This document shows, piece after piece, positions 1 through 6,613 of a stretch of DNA of 15,740 nucleotides; the stretch's first letter is position 1; the number at the start of each line of letters is the position of its first letter. Under the pieces are notes generated by a model, which did not search any database, had not been told where the DNA came from, and worked only from the letters and a program-made list of their open reading frames with translations. This DNA is from an uncultured Collinsella sp. (GTDB lineage: Bacteria; Actinomycetota; Coriobacteriia; Coriobacteriales; Coriobacteriaceae), in the NCBI GenBank assembly GCA_900754745.1, contig CAAEEB010000077.1, positions 1 to 15,740 on the forward strand, in the 5' to 3' direction. The translations under genes and the position numbers were made by a program.

Positions 1-128
1 AGCGAGCAAGGTGCCTTGAAGCGAGGCGGCATTGACCTTCTGGTCATGCCGCCGAAGCTGAAAGGCAGATTGCCGCTCTGGCGGGTTTGCAGCGTCGGCC
101 AGTTACGGCGTTTGGAAAACGCCGTAAC
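1..128. repeat. Hairpin-rich segment downstream of queA, possibly a dispersed repeat
   Basis: This stretch contains several inverted repeats. The strongest is a perfect 12-bp stem with a 3-base loop at 102-128. A second stem at 25-51 (GCGGCAT/ATGCCGC flanking GACC/GGTC) has one bulged base. A short CCGC/GCGG stem lies near 74-85. The plus strand is also open from base 1 to a TAA at 130-132 and would encode 43 residues, including LLVMPPKLKGRLPLWRVC, so it could instead be the 3' end of an unseen plus-strand gene. The density of stems makes me prefer a repeat or structured extragenic segment. I do not recognise the peptide as any known domain. Confidence 0.4.
102..128 (-). terminator. Perfect hairpin immediately after the queA stop codon
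   Basis: A 12-bp perfect stem (GTTACGGCGTTT paired with AAACGCCGTAAC, 3-base loop) begins at the base next to the queA TAG stop at 129-131. Its position suggests transcript termination or 3'-end protection of the queH-queA message. No uridine run follows on the minus strand, so it is not a canonical intrinsic terminator. It could equally be part of the repeat-like segment covering 1-128. Confidence 0.4.
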
Positions 129-1346
129 CTAAAGAATGAGCATAGCGTCGCCAAAGCTAAAGAAGCGGTAACGCTCTTCGATGGCGGCGGCGTAGGCATC
201 CATGATCTGGTCGCGGGAGGCAAGCGCGCTCACGAGCATCATGAGCGTAGAGCGCGGCACGTGGAAGTTCGTGATCAGCGCGTCGACCACGTGATAGGTC
301 GAGCCAGGCATGAGGTAGAGCTGCGTCGTCGCGTTCTCGCGCACCACGATGTCACCGCGGCCAAGCGTGTCGGCGCCGTCCTCACGGCCCTCAAAATAGC
401 GCGCCGTCACGGCCGGATCGGACACCGGCGCGTCCGCGTCAAACGCGCTCTCGAGCGAGCGCACCGCGGTGGTACCAACGGCGATCACGCGATGTCCCTC
501 GGCCTTCGCCTTATGCACGGCGTCAACCACCTCCTGCGATACGTGGTAGCGCTCGGTATGCATCACGTGCTGCGTGGGGTCGTCCTCCTCCACCAGACGG
601 AAGGTATCGATGCCGACCTCGAGCTCGACGGCGGCAAACTTCGCACCCTTGGCCTCAATAGCGGCCATGAGTTCGGGCGTGAAGTGCAGGCCCGCCGTGG
701 GAGCAGCGGCCGAATGCTCCTCCTTCATGGCGTAGACGGTCTGGTACTTCTCGGGGTCGCCCTCGTAATCGGTAATGTAGGGCGGCAGCGGCACGTGACC
801 GGCGGCGTGAATGGCCTCGTCGAGCGTGCGCGGCTCGCCAGCGGCATTGCAGCCGGCCGGCTCAAAGCGCACCAGACGGCCGCCGCGGCTATCGGTGACA
901 AAGTCGACGACCTCGGCCGTCAGCACCACGGGAGCCCCCTCGGGTGCATGGGCGCCGCCCGCACGATACTCAATCTGAGCACCGGGCTTCAGGCGCTTTC
1001 CCGGCTTGACCAGGCACTCCCAAACGTGACCCAGCGGGTCAAAATCCTCGCGGCGCTTGAGCAGCAGCGTTTCGACCACGCCACCCGAGCCTGCCTTGCG
1101 ACCGATCAGGCGGGCCGGCATCACGCGCGTCTTGTTGATGACGAGCACGTCGCCCGGCTCGATATAGTCGATGATGTCGCGAAAGATGCGGTGCTCAACG
1201 GTACCGCCATGCTCCAGCGGCGTTCCCGTCTGGGAGCCTTTGCGATCCACCACCAGCAGGCGGCAGGAGTCGCGCGGCTCGGCAGGAGCCTGAGCGATCA
1301 GTTCCTCAGGAAGGTTGTAGTCAAAATCATCGGTACGCATAGACAC
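129..1346 (-). CDS. queA: S-adenosylmethionine:tRNA ribosyltransferase-isomerase QueA
   Basis: QueA transfers and isomerises the ribosyl part of SAM onto preQ1 in tRNA (Asp, Asn, His, Tyr), giving epoxyqueuosine; it acts in the cytoplasm. The 405-residue product shows the family landmarks: FDYNLPEELIAQ near residues 8-19, VINKTRVMPARL 69-80, AAPTAGLHFTPEL 214-226, VGIDTFR 244-250, TTAVRSLES 292-300, ALITNFHVPRSTLMMLVSA 356-374 and the C-terminal YRFFSFGDAMLI. Typical QueA proteins are about 340-360 aa. The excess is mostly a 40-45 residue insertion (about 302-344) just before LYLMPG. The start chosen is GTG at 1346, with AAGGAG 8 nt upstream; an ATG two codons later would sit 14 nt from it. 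It follows queH by 64 nt on the same strand, so the two are probably co-transcribed. Confidence 0.96.
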   Translation of the reverse strand: MSMRTDDFDYNLPEELIAQAPAEPRDSCRLLVVDRKGSQTGTPLEHGGTVEHRIFRDIIDYIEPGDVLVINKTRVMPARLIGRKAGSGGVVETLLLKRREDFDPLGHVWECLVKPGKRLKPGAQIEYRAGGAHAPEGAPVVLTAEVVDFVTDSRGGRLVRFEPAGCNAAGEPRTLDEAIHAAGHVPLPPYITDYEGDPEKYQTVYAMKEEHSAAAPTAGLHFTPELMAAIEAKGAKFAAVELEVGIDTFRLVEEDDPTQHVMHTERYHVSQEVVDAVHKAKAEGHRVIAVGTTAVRSLESAFDADAPVSDPAVTARYFEGREDGADTLGRGDIVVRENATTQLYLMPGSTYHVVDALITNFHVPRSTLMMLVSALASRDQIMDAYAAAIEERYRFFSFGDAMLIL

Positions 1347-1410
1347 GTCGGATACTCCTTATATAGCTAAAGTCCGCTCTACATCCTAGCAGGCTGCCAG
1401 TCCAAAAGAA

Positions 1411-1986
1411 CTACTTTTTGGACGCTTTGCGCTCGTCGCGGATGCGAGCACGGTCCATGGCCGCCTCGACGGCCGAGAAGCGGCAACCACAGTAGTTCTG
1501 CCGATACATGCCAAGCTCGCGCGAACGACGCGTGGCCTCGGGGTAATACGGGCGAAAATCGCGAATCACCGGAGTGAGACCGCGAGCGGCAGCCAGACGC
1601 TCCAACACATCATTGCAGGTTTCGAACAGCTGATACGGCGAAACGGCGAGCGTCGTGCCCACATATTCAAACCCGTGCTCCTGGGCCACACGGCATGCCT
1701 CGGCCAGACGCAGGGCATAGCACGCACGACAGCGGCGGGGTCGATCGGCGCCCAACGGGGCCACACCGACCTCCCAGCGCTCGCGGTCCTCCCCCGCCTC
1801 GATAAGCTCGATGCTGCCGTCGGCACACCACCGGCGCAGCTCGACCAGGCGCCGCAGCCATTCATCGCGCGGCTGAATATTGGGGTTGGTCCAGCAAATC
1901 GTAGGCTCAAACCCCTCCTCGCGCAGCAAGCGAACCGGCTCAAGCGAGCACGGCGCGCAGCAAGCATGCAGCAGCAACGGCTTCAT
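1411..1986 (-). CDS. queH: Epoxyqueuosine reductase QueH
   Basis: QueH (DUF208 family) reduces epoxyqueuosine to queuosine in tRNA, the last pathway step. It replaces the cobalamin-dependent QueG in many anaerobes. The 191-aa product has the family's cysteine signatures: LLHACCAPCS at 5-14 (C9, C10, C13), a CxxC at 86-89 (RCRACYALRL) and NYCGC at 164-168. These residues are associated with metal or iron-sulfur binding in the family. Two in-frame ATGs exist, at 1992 and 1986. The Shine-Dalgarno sequence GGGAGGAG abuts the first but lies a normal distance from the second, so I place the start at 1986 (MKPLLLHACC). It sits directly upstream of queA and downstream of the palindromic element at 2014-2123. 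Confidence 0.95.
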   Translation of the reverse strand: MKPLLLHACCAPCSLEPVRLLREEGFEPTICWTNPNIQPRDEWLRRLVELRRWCADGSIELIEAGEDRERWEVGVAPLGADRPRRCRACYALRLAEACRVAQEHGFEYVGTTLAVSPYQLFETCNDVLERLAAARGLTPVIRDFRPYYPEATRRSRELGMYRQNYCGCRFSAVEAAMDRARIRDERKASKK

Positions 1987-2013
1987 CAACATCTCCTCCC
2001 AATCCTTGCCCAG

Positions 2014-2123
2014 GGTAGTCTTTTTGGGACGGGGCTATTTTGACTACTATTGATGTAAAGCAGTTCCAAATACCTGCATCAACAGAAAAGTAGTCAAAAT
2101 AGCCCCGTCCCAAAAAGACTACC
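2014..2123. repeat. Long palindromic element, copy A (perfect 35-bp inverted repeat)
   Basis: The left arm at 2014-2048 (GGTAGTCTTTTTGGGACGGG, then GCTATTTTGACTACT) is exactly complementary to the right arm at 2089-2123. The 40-base spacer can extend the fold (TTGATG at 2050-2055 with CATCAA at 2077-2082; GCAG with CTGC). Each arm also starts with GTAGTC and ends with GACTAC, so it could fold by itself. The element lies between the metalloprotease-like gene and queH, and its outer end contributes the TAG stop of the former. A related compound copy lies at 4989-5097. It is consistent with a non-autonomous, MITE-like or REP-like dispersed element; no transposase is inside it. Confidence 0.9.
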
Positions 2124-2688
2124 TTGCGAAAAAACGCACGCCAAAGGACGTGTCCTCGCAGGCGACAATGCGGCGGTCGCGCAAAATCGTCCGCACGTAA
2201 TACCAATCGCCTACACAGCCCGAAAGATGCAAACCGGCCGCCAGGTAACACAGCAACGGATACCCCGAAAACGCAAAGCCCAGGACAAACGCCGCCGTCA
2301 AACCAACCGTCGGCGCCAGGCAAATCGCCACATACCGCAGGCGCGAATACACAACGCCCTCAGCGCAGGCATAGATCATGCACGTCTCACGATTCGCCCC
2401 AAAAGTCACGTGCGCGCCAGCGGGCGCCAACAGCTTAAAGAACACCGCATGCACCAGTTCGTGCACGGCAAACGACGCCGCCGAAACCACAACCAAGCCG
2501 ACCATCCAGCCCACGACCGCCGTCCAGCCGCCCGCCGCAGCCGCATCCAGGTCCGCAGGCCCACCCAGCAGCATAAACACCGGCACTAGGCACACGGCAA
2601 ACACGCCGACTACGACCATCCCCCACACGAAGCAAGCGTGCAGAAAATCCTCGTCCTCAAACGCATGTATGTTGGAAATCTCATTCAT
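2119..2688 (-). CDS. DUF3267-type membrane zinc metalloprotease-like protein
   Basis: This is a 189-residue multi-pass membrane protein with a zincin motif HELVH at residues 76-80, where His76, His80 and Glu77 would be the zinc ligands and general base. GDWYYV at 160-165 could supply a third, acidic ligand, as in other membrane zincins. Hydrophobic segments lie near 18-41, 57-75, 120-141 and 144-160. Substrate and role are unknown; the DUF3267 (putative zincin peptidase) assignment is by motif and layout. The start at 2688 is the first usable ATG, but its ribosome binding site is weak. The last codon AGG and the TAG stop run into the terminal repeat of palindromic copy A, so the C-terminus may have been altered by insertion of that element. 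Confidence 0.75.
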   Translation of the reverse strand: MNEISNIHAFEDEDFLHACFVWGMVVVGVFAVCLVPVFMLLGGPADLDAAAAGGWTAVVGWMVGLVVVSAASFAVHELVHAVFFKLLAPAGAHVTFGANRETCMIYACAEGVVYSRLRYVAICLAPTVGLTAAFVLGFAFSGYPLLCYLAAGLHLSGCVGDWYYVRTILRDRRIVACEDTSFGVRFFAR

Positions 2689-2728
2689 AGCATCTTAGGA
2701 TAGCGCCCCTGCCACGCACCCGCCCGCA

Positions 2729-2739
2729 TGTGCGATAAT
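2729..2739 (+). promoter_or_regulatory. Candidate extended -10 promoter for the MetRS-like gene
   Basis: TGTGCGATAAT contains a TGn-extended -10 hexamer (GATAAT at 2734-2739) with no clear -35. Transcription would begin near 2746, leaving a leader of about 75 nt before the ATG at 2822. The same 11 bases occur upstream of degV on the minus strand (8706-8716). This placement argues against translation starting at 2738. Confidence 0.35.
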
Positions 2740-2821
2740 GTCGAACGATATGCACGAATTGACCACCGCGCCGCCGAGCCCCACGCCCGGCCGCGCCCTC
2801 ACCTATATGCGAAGGAGTCCC

Positions 2822-4972
2822 ATGGCATCCAAATACTCCATGAACGACCGTCCCAGCTGGCCGCGCCGCGCCATCGTTACCGCTGGCGAGCCCTACGGCA
2901 ACAAAGGCCTGCACTTCGGCCACGTTGGTGGCGTCTTTGTCCCCGCCGACTTCTTCGCTCGCTTCCTGCGCGACCGCCTGGGCCGCGAGAACGTGATCTT
3001 CACCTCGGGCACCGACTGCTACGGCTCGCCTATCATGGAGAGCTACCGCAAGCTCAAGGAGAACGAGGGCTACGACAAGTCCATCGGCGAGTATGTCGAG
3101 TCCAATCATTCCCGCCAGGCCGCGACCCTCAACAACTACAACATCAGCTGCGACATCTACGGCGGCTCGGGCCTTGAGCCGGCAGCACAGATCCACAACG
3201 AGGTGACCGCCGAGATTATCGAGCGCCTGCACGAGCAGGGCACTATCTCCAAGCGCTCCACCCTGCAGTTCTACGACGCCAAGGCCGGCACGTTCCTCAA
3301 CGGCCGCCAAGTCATCGGCCGCTGCCCCATCCAGGGCTGCAAGTCCGAGAAGGCCTATGCCGATGAGTGCGACCTGGGCCACCAGTTTGAACCCGAGGAG
3401 CTCATCGCGCCCAAGAGCCAGCTCACCGGCGAGGTGCCCGAGCTGCGCCCGGTCGACAACCTCTACTTCGACCTGCCCGCCTACCTCGACTTTATGAAGA
3501 CCTACACCGCCAAGCTCGCCCAGAACCCGCAGGTTCGCTCCGTGGTCTCCAAGACCATGGAGGAGTGGCTGCTGCCGGCTCAGCTCTACATTCAGAACAA
3601 GTTCCGTGAGGCCTTCGACGCCGTCGAGGACCAGCTGCCCGAGCACACCGTGCTGGAGCCCGAGGGCAACAAGAGCAGCTTTACCGTTACCTTCCCCAGC
3701 TGGAAGGAGCGCGACGACGCCCACGCGGTGCTCGCCAACGGCGGCGTGCGCTTCCGTAGCGGCAAGGCGCTCGTGCCCTTCCGCATCACCGGCAACATCG
3801 ACTGGGGCGTTCCGGTGCCCGAGGTCGACGGCGTGAACGACGTCACCTGCTGGTGCTGGCCCGAGAGCCTGTGGGCGCCCATCAGCTACACCCGCACCGT
3901 GCTCGCACGCGATGCCAAGGCCGCCGGCGTGACCGAGGGCGTCGCAGCCCAGGATGCCGCCCTCATGGGCGAGCCCGCCGCCGATTCCACGCAGGTCCCC
4001 GCGCCCACCTACCAGCACAGCTCGCTCGACTGGCGCGACTGGTGGTGCTCTGACGACGCTCAGATCTACCAGTTCATCGGCCAGGACAACATCTACTTCT
4101 ACTGCATCGCGCAGACCGCCATGTGGGAGGCCCTGGGTTGGGACCTTACTCAGAGCACCGTCAGCGCCTGCTACCACCTGCTCTACATGGGCAAAAAGGC
4201 AAGCTCGTCCTCGCAGACGCCTCCCCCGCCGGCAGACGACCTGCTCAACCACTACACCTGCGAGCAGATGCGCGCGCATTGGCTGTCGCTCGGCCTGTCC
4301 GAGAAGCCGGTGAGCTTTAGCCCCAAGGCATACGACACCCGCGTGACCGGCAAGGACAAGGACGGCAACGAGGTGCGCGCCTGCGACGACAAACGCGTCA
4401 TCGATCCAGCCCTTAAGGAGAGCGCGCTGCTGACCGGCGTCTTCAACCGCCTGGCCCGCAGCTGCTTCTACGGCGTCGCCGTCAAGGAGGGCGACGAGAG
4501 CCCCTATCGCAATGGCTGCATCCCCGCCGGTGCCGCCTCCGCCGCCGTGGTCGAGGCTGCCCAGCAGGCAGCCCTCGCCTTTGAGCAGGCCATGTACAAG
4601 TTCGAGACGCACCGCGCGCTCGCCGTGTGCGACGACTACCTGCGTGCCGCCAACAAGCGCTGGAGCGACGCCTCCAAGGCCGCCAACAAGCTCGAGGGCG
4701 AGCCGGCAAACGCCGCAATGACACAGGCCCTCGTCGACGCCTTTACCGAGCTGCGCGTGGCAACCGTGCTCATGCACGGCATCGTCCCGGCCGGCTGCGA
4801 GCTCATCTGCGAGTACTTCGACGTCGATCCGGTCGCCTTCTTTAGCTGGGATAACATCTTTGCCTCCACGGACGAGTTTGTGGAGAGCCTGGGCGAGAAG
4901 CCCGGCGAGCACCGCGTAAAGCCGCTGCCCCCGCGCTTCGACTTCTTCAGCAAGCACGAGAGCCAGTACTAG
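2822..4972 (+). CDS. Divergent class I aminoacyl-tRNA synthetase, methionyl-tRNA synthetase-like
   Basis: The 716-aa product follows the MetRS plan. A Rossmann start with PYGNKGLHFGH at 24-34 holds the HIGH-type signature, TDCYGSP is at 64-70, and a zinc-knuckle region at 167-187 has C168, C173, C183 and H187. Then come DWGVPVP 327-333, WAPISY 351-356, FIGQDNIYFY 418-427 and an alpha-helical anticodon-domain-like C-terminus. The KMSKS loop is degenerate (KKASSSS at 458-464) and several residues lining the methionine pocket in E. coli MetRS appear changed. An extra segment of about 58 residues lies near 268-325. It could be a genuine MetRS, a paralogue with altered specificity, or a synthetase-like protein of another role, so I give no symbol. 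The start at 2822 has GAAGGAGT just upstream; 2738 is open but lacks this and would precede the likely promoter start. Confidence 0.85.
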   Translation: MASKYSMNDRPSWPRRAIVTAGEPYGNKGLHFGHVGGVFVPADFFARFLRDRLGRENVIFTSGTDCYGSPIMESYRKLKENEGYDKSIGEYVESNHSRQAATLNNYNISCDIYGGSGLEPAAQIHNEVTAEIIERLHEQGTISKRSTLQFYDAKAGTFLNGRQVIGRCPIQGCKSEKAYADECDLGHQFEPEELIAPKSQLTGEVPELRPVDNLYFDLPAYLDFMKTYTAKLAQNPQVRSVVSKTMEEWLLPAQLYIQNKFREAFDAVEDQLPEHTVLEPEGNKSSFTVTFPSWKERDDAHAVLANGGVRFRSGKALVPFRITGNIDWGVPVPEVDGVNDVTCWCWPESLWAPISYTRTVLARDAKAAGVTEGVAAQDAALMGEPAADSTQVPAPTYQHSSLDWRDWWCSDDAQIYQFIGQDNIYFYCIAQTAMWEALGWDLTQSTVSACYHLLYMGKKASSSSQTPPPPADDLLNHYTCEQMRAHWLSLGLSEKPVSFSPKAYDTRVTGKDKDGNEVRACDDKRVIDPALKESALLTGVFNRLARSCFYGVAVKEGDESPYRNGCIPAGAASAAVVEAAQQAALAFEQAMYKFETHRALAVCDDYLRAANKRWSDASKAANKLEGEPANAAMTQALVDAFTELRVATVLMHGIVPAGCELICEYFDVDPVAFFSWDNIFASTDEFVESLGEKPGEHRVKPLPPRFDFFSKHESQY

Positions 4973-4988
4973 GCCAACGCCAAGGCAG

Positions 4989-5097
4989 AGTAGTCAATTT
5001 GGGACGGGGCTATTTTTGCTACCCCGTCCCAAATTTAACTGCAACGCCTGCCGAAACGGACGGGTAGCTAAAATAGCCCCGTCCCAAATTGACTACT
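4989..5097. repeat. Long palindromic element, copy B (compound)
   Basis: The arms at 4989-5024 and 5062-5097 are 36 bases each and complementary at 35 positions. They share the core TTTGGGACGGGGCTATTTT with copy A at 2014-2123, but have GTAGTCAA where copy A has GTAGTCTT. A third, inverted partial copy of the core (CCCCGTCCCAAATT, 5022-5035) follows the left arm, so the left half alone can form a 14-bp hairpin. The element fills the gap between the MetRS-like gene stop (4972) and the methyltransferase ribosome binding site. It may act as a transcription or RNA-stability element there, but no U-run marks it as an intrinsic terminator. Confidence 0.85.
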
Positions 5098-5123
5098 TTA
5101 AATGGAATGGGAAGGAAAGACGG

Positions 5124-6227
5124 ATGTCCAAGCCGCGTCGTCGTAAGCAGAAAAAGCAGGTCAAGGCCGAGCTCAAGCTCAGGCAGTTTGCCGCTACCGA
5201 GCTTTCCGACCAGCTTGCCGCCCTTCCCTGTGCCGCCGACCTGCCGCGCTTTATGGTCGACACGGTTGCCGGCACCTATGCCCCCACCGATGCCGAGCTC
5301 ATGATCGAAGGCTTTGGCGCCGCGGCCACACGCCCAGTCACACTGCGCGCCAACACGCTCAAGGCGACCGCCGAGGACATCGCCGCCGCACTCGACGAGG
5401 CCGGCATCGCGCACCAAACCGTTGCCTGGTACCGGGATGCCTTCATCCTGCCCGAGGCCCAGGTTTCCGATCTATGGGACCTCGACATCTACCGCGACGG
5501 CAAGATCTATCTGCAGAGCCTGTCATCCATGATGCCGCCGTTGGTCCTGGGCGCCCAGGCAGGCGAGGACATCCTGGACATGTGCGCGGCCCCCGGTGGC
5601 AAGACGACGCAGATCGCCGCCCTCACCCAGGGCCAGGCACACCTCACGGCCTGCGAGATGAGCATTCCCCGCGCCGAGAAGCTCGAAGCCAACCTCCGCC
5701 GCCAAGGCGCAAAAAACGTGCCCGTCATGCGCATCGACGCACGCGAGCTCGACGAGTTCTTCCGCTTTGACCGTATCCTGCTCGACGCTCCCTGCACCGG
5801 CACGGGCACCGTCATCAGCGGCAACGAGAAGAGCCTGCGCGGCCTCACCGAGCAGTTGCTCGGCAAGTGTGCCCGCTCGCAGCGCGCGCTTCTGGACCGC
5901 GCCATGGGAGCCCTCAAACCGGGCGGCACGCTCGTCTATTCGACTTGTTCGATCTTGCCGCAGGAAAACGAGGACGCCCTGCAAGAGGCCCTCGACAAGC
6001 ACATGGACTGCGAGCTTATCCCCCTCGATGGCACGCCGAGCGAAAGCGAAGCGCGTCGCGCCCAGGAAGCTGGCGAAGAGCCCCACGTCGAGAGCAACGC
6101 CCTCACCGAGGCCATCGCCGCCGGCCACGTCTCGTCCATCGCCAACGGTATGCCCGGCACGCTGACCATTCCGCCCAGCCGCGACTTTGAGGGCTTCTAC
6201 ATCGCCCTGATCCGAAAACGCAGCTAG
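5124..6227 (+). CDS. RNA 5-methylcytosine methyltransferase, RsmB/NOP (NSUN) family
   Basis: This is a SAM-dependent enzyme expected to methylate C5 of a cytosine in rRNA or tRNA; the exact target cannot be read from the sequence. In the 367-aa product the SAM-binding motif DMCAAPGGKTTQ lies at 152-163. DAPCTGTGTV at 221-230 carries Cys224, needed for product release in the family. YSTCS at 272-276 carries the catalytic nucleophile Cys275. A lysine/arginine-rich N-terminus (residues 3-20) could contact RNA. It is shorter than E. coli RsmF (about 480 aa) and ends right after the FEGFYIALIRK strand, so it lacks a C-terminal PUA-like extension. Start ATG 5124 has GGAAGG upstream; an open frame reaching back to 5016 lies inside palindromic copy B and is not part of the gene. 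Confidence 0.92.
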   Translation: MSKPRRRKQKKQVKAELKLRQFAATELSDQLAALPCAADLPRFMVDTVAGTYAPTDAELMIEGFGAAATRPVTLRANTLKATAEDIAAALDEAGIAHQTVAWYRDAFILPEAQVSDLWDLDIYRDGKIYLQSLSSMMPPLVLGAQAGEDILDMCAAPGGKTTQIAALTQGQAHLTACEMSIPRAEKLEANLRRQGAKNVPVMRIDARELDEFFRFDRILLDAPCTGTGTVISGNEKSLRGLTEQLLGKCARSQRALLDRAMGALKPGGTLVYSTCSILPQENEDALQEALDKHMDCELIPLDGTPSESEARRAQEAGEEPHVESNALTEAIAAGHVSSIANGMPGTLTIPPSRDFEGFYIALIRKRS

Positions 6228-6265
6228 CGCACGGATTCAAAACTCAACAAACTATCTCCGTGCGC
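6227..6265. terminator. Hairpin between convergent genes
   Basis: GCGCACGGA (6227-6235) pairs perfectly with TCCGTGCGC (6257-6265) around a 21-base loop. It begins at the last base of the methyltransferase stop codon and covers the 3' end of the convergent small gene. It may terminate or buffer both transcripts, but neither side has a strong U-run. Confidence 0.35.
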
Positions 6266-6422
6266 GCTTGTCCTGCTGGTCACGGTGCTGCTTAAGTGCC
6301 TCGCGCTCCTTGCGCTCGGCCCTTTTGCCCTTAATGGCCGTGACCACCAAGTAGATGACTGCGGCGGCAACGATTGCGCCCACACACAGGCCAATCGAGC
6401 CCAACATTGCTGTGAATTCCAT
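6252..6422 (-). CDS. Small single-pass membrane protein, 56 aa
   Basis: Reading the minus strand from ATG at 6422 gives 56 residues: a short N-terminus (MEFTAMLGS), one hydrophobic helix at about 9-31 (rich in Ile, Val and Ala), then a strongly basic, charged tail (KGKRAERKEREALKQHRDQQ at 31-50) likely to form a cytoplasmic helix. The upstream sequence GAGAGG lies 9-10 nt from the ATG, a good ribosome binding site. The topology suggests N-out, C-in. No known family is recognised. It runs convergent to the RNA methyltransferase with a 24-nt gap and is probably a monocistronic gene. Codon usage fits the neighbours. Confidence 0.72.
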   Translation of the reverse strand: MEFTAMLGSIGLCVGAIVAAAVIYLVVTAIKGKRAERKEREALKQHRDQQDKRARR

Positions 6423-6613
6423 ACCGCGTCACCTCTCTTTTAAACGGGACATTCAAGATAGCACCTCAATACCCGCCACCACAGCTCCTTCACGTTCGCC
6501 GGTCCTTCGGTCTAACGGATGGCGCGGCGGGGAAAAATCAACTCGTCAAACGATTTAGCAAGCACAACGCTGTCGGCACCCCGCCGGCCACCATCGCATA
6601 GAATCGAGCCCCC

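Noticed and set aside
87..1370. Long plus-strand open frame opposite queA
   Set aside because: It is Arg/His/Val-rich with no recognisable domain and lies wholly antisense to queA, whose motifs are unambiguous; a shadow frame of GC-rich DNA.
2738..2821. Upstream start for the MetRS-like protein (28 extra residues)
   Set aside because: The Pro/Thr-rich extension overlaps the candidate -10 element and lacks a ribosome binding site; GAAGGAGT precedes 2822.
2681..4957. 758-codon open frame on the minus strand opposite the MetRS-like gene
   Set aside because: Its composition is repetitive (Gly, Val, Leu, His, Ala) with no motif order, as expected for the antisense of a GC-rich gene; the plus strand has a full aaRS plan and ribosome binding site.
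5016..5123. 36-residue N-terminal extension of the RNA methyltransferase
   Set aside because: It is translated palindromic repeat (copy B); the true start 5124 has its own GGAAGG site.
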